A DNA stretch of 21,605 nucleotides from Dissophora ornata. Taxonomy: Eukaryota; Mortierellomycota; Mortierellomycetes; Mortierellales; Mortierellaceae. A program made the translations under genes and the position numbers. The number at the start of each line of letters is the position of its first letter. The stretch's first letter is position 1. The stretch lies in the NCBI GenBank assembly GCA_025201705.1, contig MU617016.1, forward strand, positions 5,372 to 26,976. The letters are read 5' to 3'. This document shows positions 20,001 to 21,605 of this stretch, one piece after another. Below the pieces are notes generated by a model. It was not told the origin of the DNA. It ran no database searches and saw only the letters and a program-made list of their open reading frames with translations.

Positions 20001-20687
20001 GACAGCATGCACGTTAGGAAAAAAAACTTTACTCTCCCTCGATTCAACAACAAAAACACATCATATCGTCTCTATCTGCATCCGTCAACACAGCACTTCC
20101 CGCCCACTTTCCCCCCCCCCCCCCCCCCCCCTCTTATTTTGACACGACCATTGCGCGAGGAGACAGGACTATTTGCTTTTGTTCTCTGGACGCGATAATA
20201 CTTTATATACACATCACCCTCTCGTTATTAGATTCTGTGGGGTTAGAGCGCTACTCCACTATGTGGATGGCGAATAGGACAATAAAAAAAAATATACACC
20301 TTTTGAATATTGGGGAGGCAATTTATCGTTGTCAATTCGTGTTGGCTTCCATGGCCACCACATCCAGACAAGTTACTTTCACCTGCGCCGGCGGTAGGTC
20401 TGACTACCTACACGACCAGCTGGCTCGATTGAACGAATGAGTTGGCCATTTCAAATACATCGCTCCCCAAGGCACGCGTTGTCCGCTAGATCCTATTTTG
20501 GCAGAGCCCTTAACGTAATTTTATACCGGGCTTGTGCGTCAAGCAGTTGGGGGTGAGATAGTAGTAACTTGCTGAATAACGCACCCTCATCACAACCTTG
20601 CATCTCTTCAGGAACAAAACCAGCTCATTTCATTTCAGGAAACGAAAAGCATAAGAGCAATCCCCCGACGACATTTCCGTATACAGG
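20001..20687 (+). other. Intergenic region between RIP1 and the CDK8-like gene
   Basis: These 687 bp hold the RIP1 3' untranslated region and the kinase promoter. A run of 21 C's lies at 20111-20131, a TTTATATA stretch near 20202-20210, and an AATAAA followed by an A-run at 20281-20292 that may be the RIP1 poly(A) signal. Reading frames across it are short and without motif. I recognise no tRNA or snRNA. Confidence 0.5.
20111..20131 (+). repeat. Homopolymer C21 tract
   Basis: Twenty-one consecutive C residues follow the RIP1 stop by 110 nt. The exact length is prone to sequencing error. Confidence 0.9.
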
Positions 20688-21605
20688 ATGGAGAACCCGA
20701 ATGAGTTACCTGCCATGTCCATGACAGACTACAAAACCAAACGCGATTCCTGTCGACAAAAGATAGCTTCTAAATATGACATCTTGGGCTTTATCAGCTC
20801 CGGAACCTATGGCCGTGTCTACAAGGCCAAATCCAAGAATAAGTAAGCGGAGGGGCTAGGAGAGAATTCGCTGGCGCCTCTTCCAGGAACCCCCCAATTA
20901 AATGATAGAGGGCTAAAAATCGTGGTTCCTCTCATCTGGAGTATAGGGACGACGGAAAGGAATATGCCATCAAAAAGTTCAAGCCCGACAAAGAAGGCGA
21001 AGCAGCAACGTACATTGGAATTTCACAATCAGCATGCCGAGAGATCGCTGTAAGTTTTGCACACATCTCTCTCTCTCTAGAGCAAGCTGCGTATTATAAC
21101 ATGCCATCGTTGGAGAGGCGTGCAATGATGGTCCTAATGTTTTGGGTATTACCTGTTGCCTCCCCCCTCCCCCACCTCCAACTTTTCAGCTCTGTCGAGA
21201 ATTGCACCATGAAAACATTGTTGGATTACAGGAAGTTCTTCTTGAAGACAAGTCGATCCATATGGTCTTTGAGTACGCTGAGCATGATCTCCTTGTAGGT
21301 ATTTCATGTTTGGTTTTGTAATATCTTCCCAGCCACATGTAGATGAATTTTGCTTAACACTCTTGCTTTGGCTTTTTTGCATATTGCAGCAAATCATTGG
21401 ATTCCACAGCCATCCGGAGCGGAAATACATGTCAGAATACACCATCAAATCGTTTCTGTGGCAACTTTTGAATGGAGTCGCATATCTACACGCAAATTGG
21501 GTGATGCATCGTGATTTGAAGCCAGCCAATATCCTCGTCACCGCTAATGGAGTAGTCAAAGTCGGTATGAAGACAAAGCAGGATGAATCATGTTTTTTTT
21601 TTTTT
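20688..21605 (+). CDS. SSN3: CDK8/Ssn3 (Srb10) cyclin-dependent kinase, N-terminal part
   Basis: Exons 20688-20842, 20947-21049, 21190-21294 and 21390-21564 encode the first 179 residues; the window ends in the next intron, so the gene is cut by the edge. CDK8 with cyclin C forms the Mediator kinase module, which phosphorylates RNA polymerase II and transcription factors in the nucleus. Visible landmarks are the glycine loop '[15 protein letters not shown]', the ATP-binding lysine in YAIKKFK, the alphaC helix [11 protein letters not shown] (the CDK8-specific SACRE form), the hinge '[10 protein letters not shown]', and the catalytic loop '[11 protein letters not shown]'. The combination AEHDL plus HANWV plus KPANILV points to CDK8 rather than other CDKs. 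The activation segment is not in the window. The ATG at 20688 gives a 30-residue leader before the kinase domain, reasonable for fungal Ssn3. Confidence 0.95.

Overview
The window is nuclear DNA from a fungus, most likely an early-diverging filamentous one (Mucoromycota or Mortierellomycota type; this placement is inference). Reasons: many small spliceosomal introns (mostly 57-190 nt, often with CTAAC/CTGAC-like branch sites), an ERMES subunit (Mmm1), a fungal-type CDK8/Srb10 kinase, an intronless histone H4, and genes packed with 100-750 bp between them. Nothing bacterial, viral, plasmid-like or CRISPR-like is visible.

Layout. 1-1100: no convincing gene. 1101-2357 (+): orphan multi-pass membrane protein. 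2781-5941 (+): six-exon coiled-coil protein with an E/Q tract and similarity to centrosomal Cep70. 6048-6931 (-): Vps71/ZNHIT1-like HIT zinc finger subunit of the SWR1 chromatin remodeller, with a GC-AG intron. 7158-9736 (-): seven-exon UPF0652/DUF2009 protein with a B-box-like zinc finger. 10077-13019 (+): HAM1-like, probably lipid-binding protein. 13240-14734 (-): MMM1. 15492-15803 (+): histone H4. 16144-18348 (-): mitochondrial methionyl-tRNA synthetase. 18629-20000 (+): Rieske iron-sulfur protein of complex III. 20688 to the right edge (+): CDK8/Ssn3 kinase, cut off by the window.

These are unrelated housekeeping genes, not one operon-like system. Two local themes stand out. Three genes between 13.2 and 20.0 kb serve mitochondria (ER-mitochondria tethering, mitochondrial translation, respiratory chain). 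The last two are divergent and share a 280 bp promoter holding an E2F-like site. Histone H4 has MluI-box (ACGCGT) motifs upstream, as expected for S-phase control.

Exon structures were built by hand from splice consensus, reading-frame continuity and remembered family motifs. I see no obviously new defence or mobile system. The best candidates for follow-up are the Cep70-like protein, the nested inverted repeats in the long RIP1 intron, and the uncharacterised DUF2009, HAM1-like and membrane proteins.
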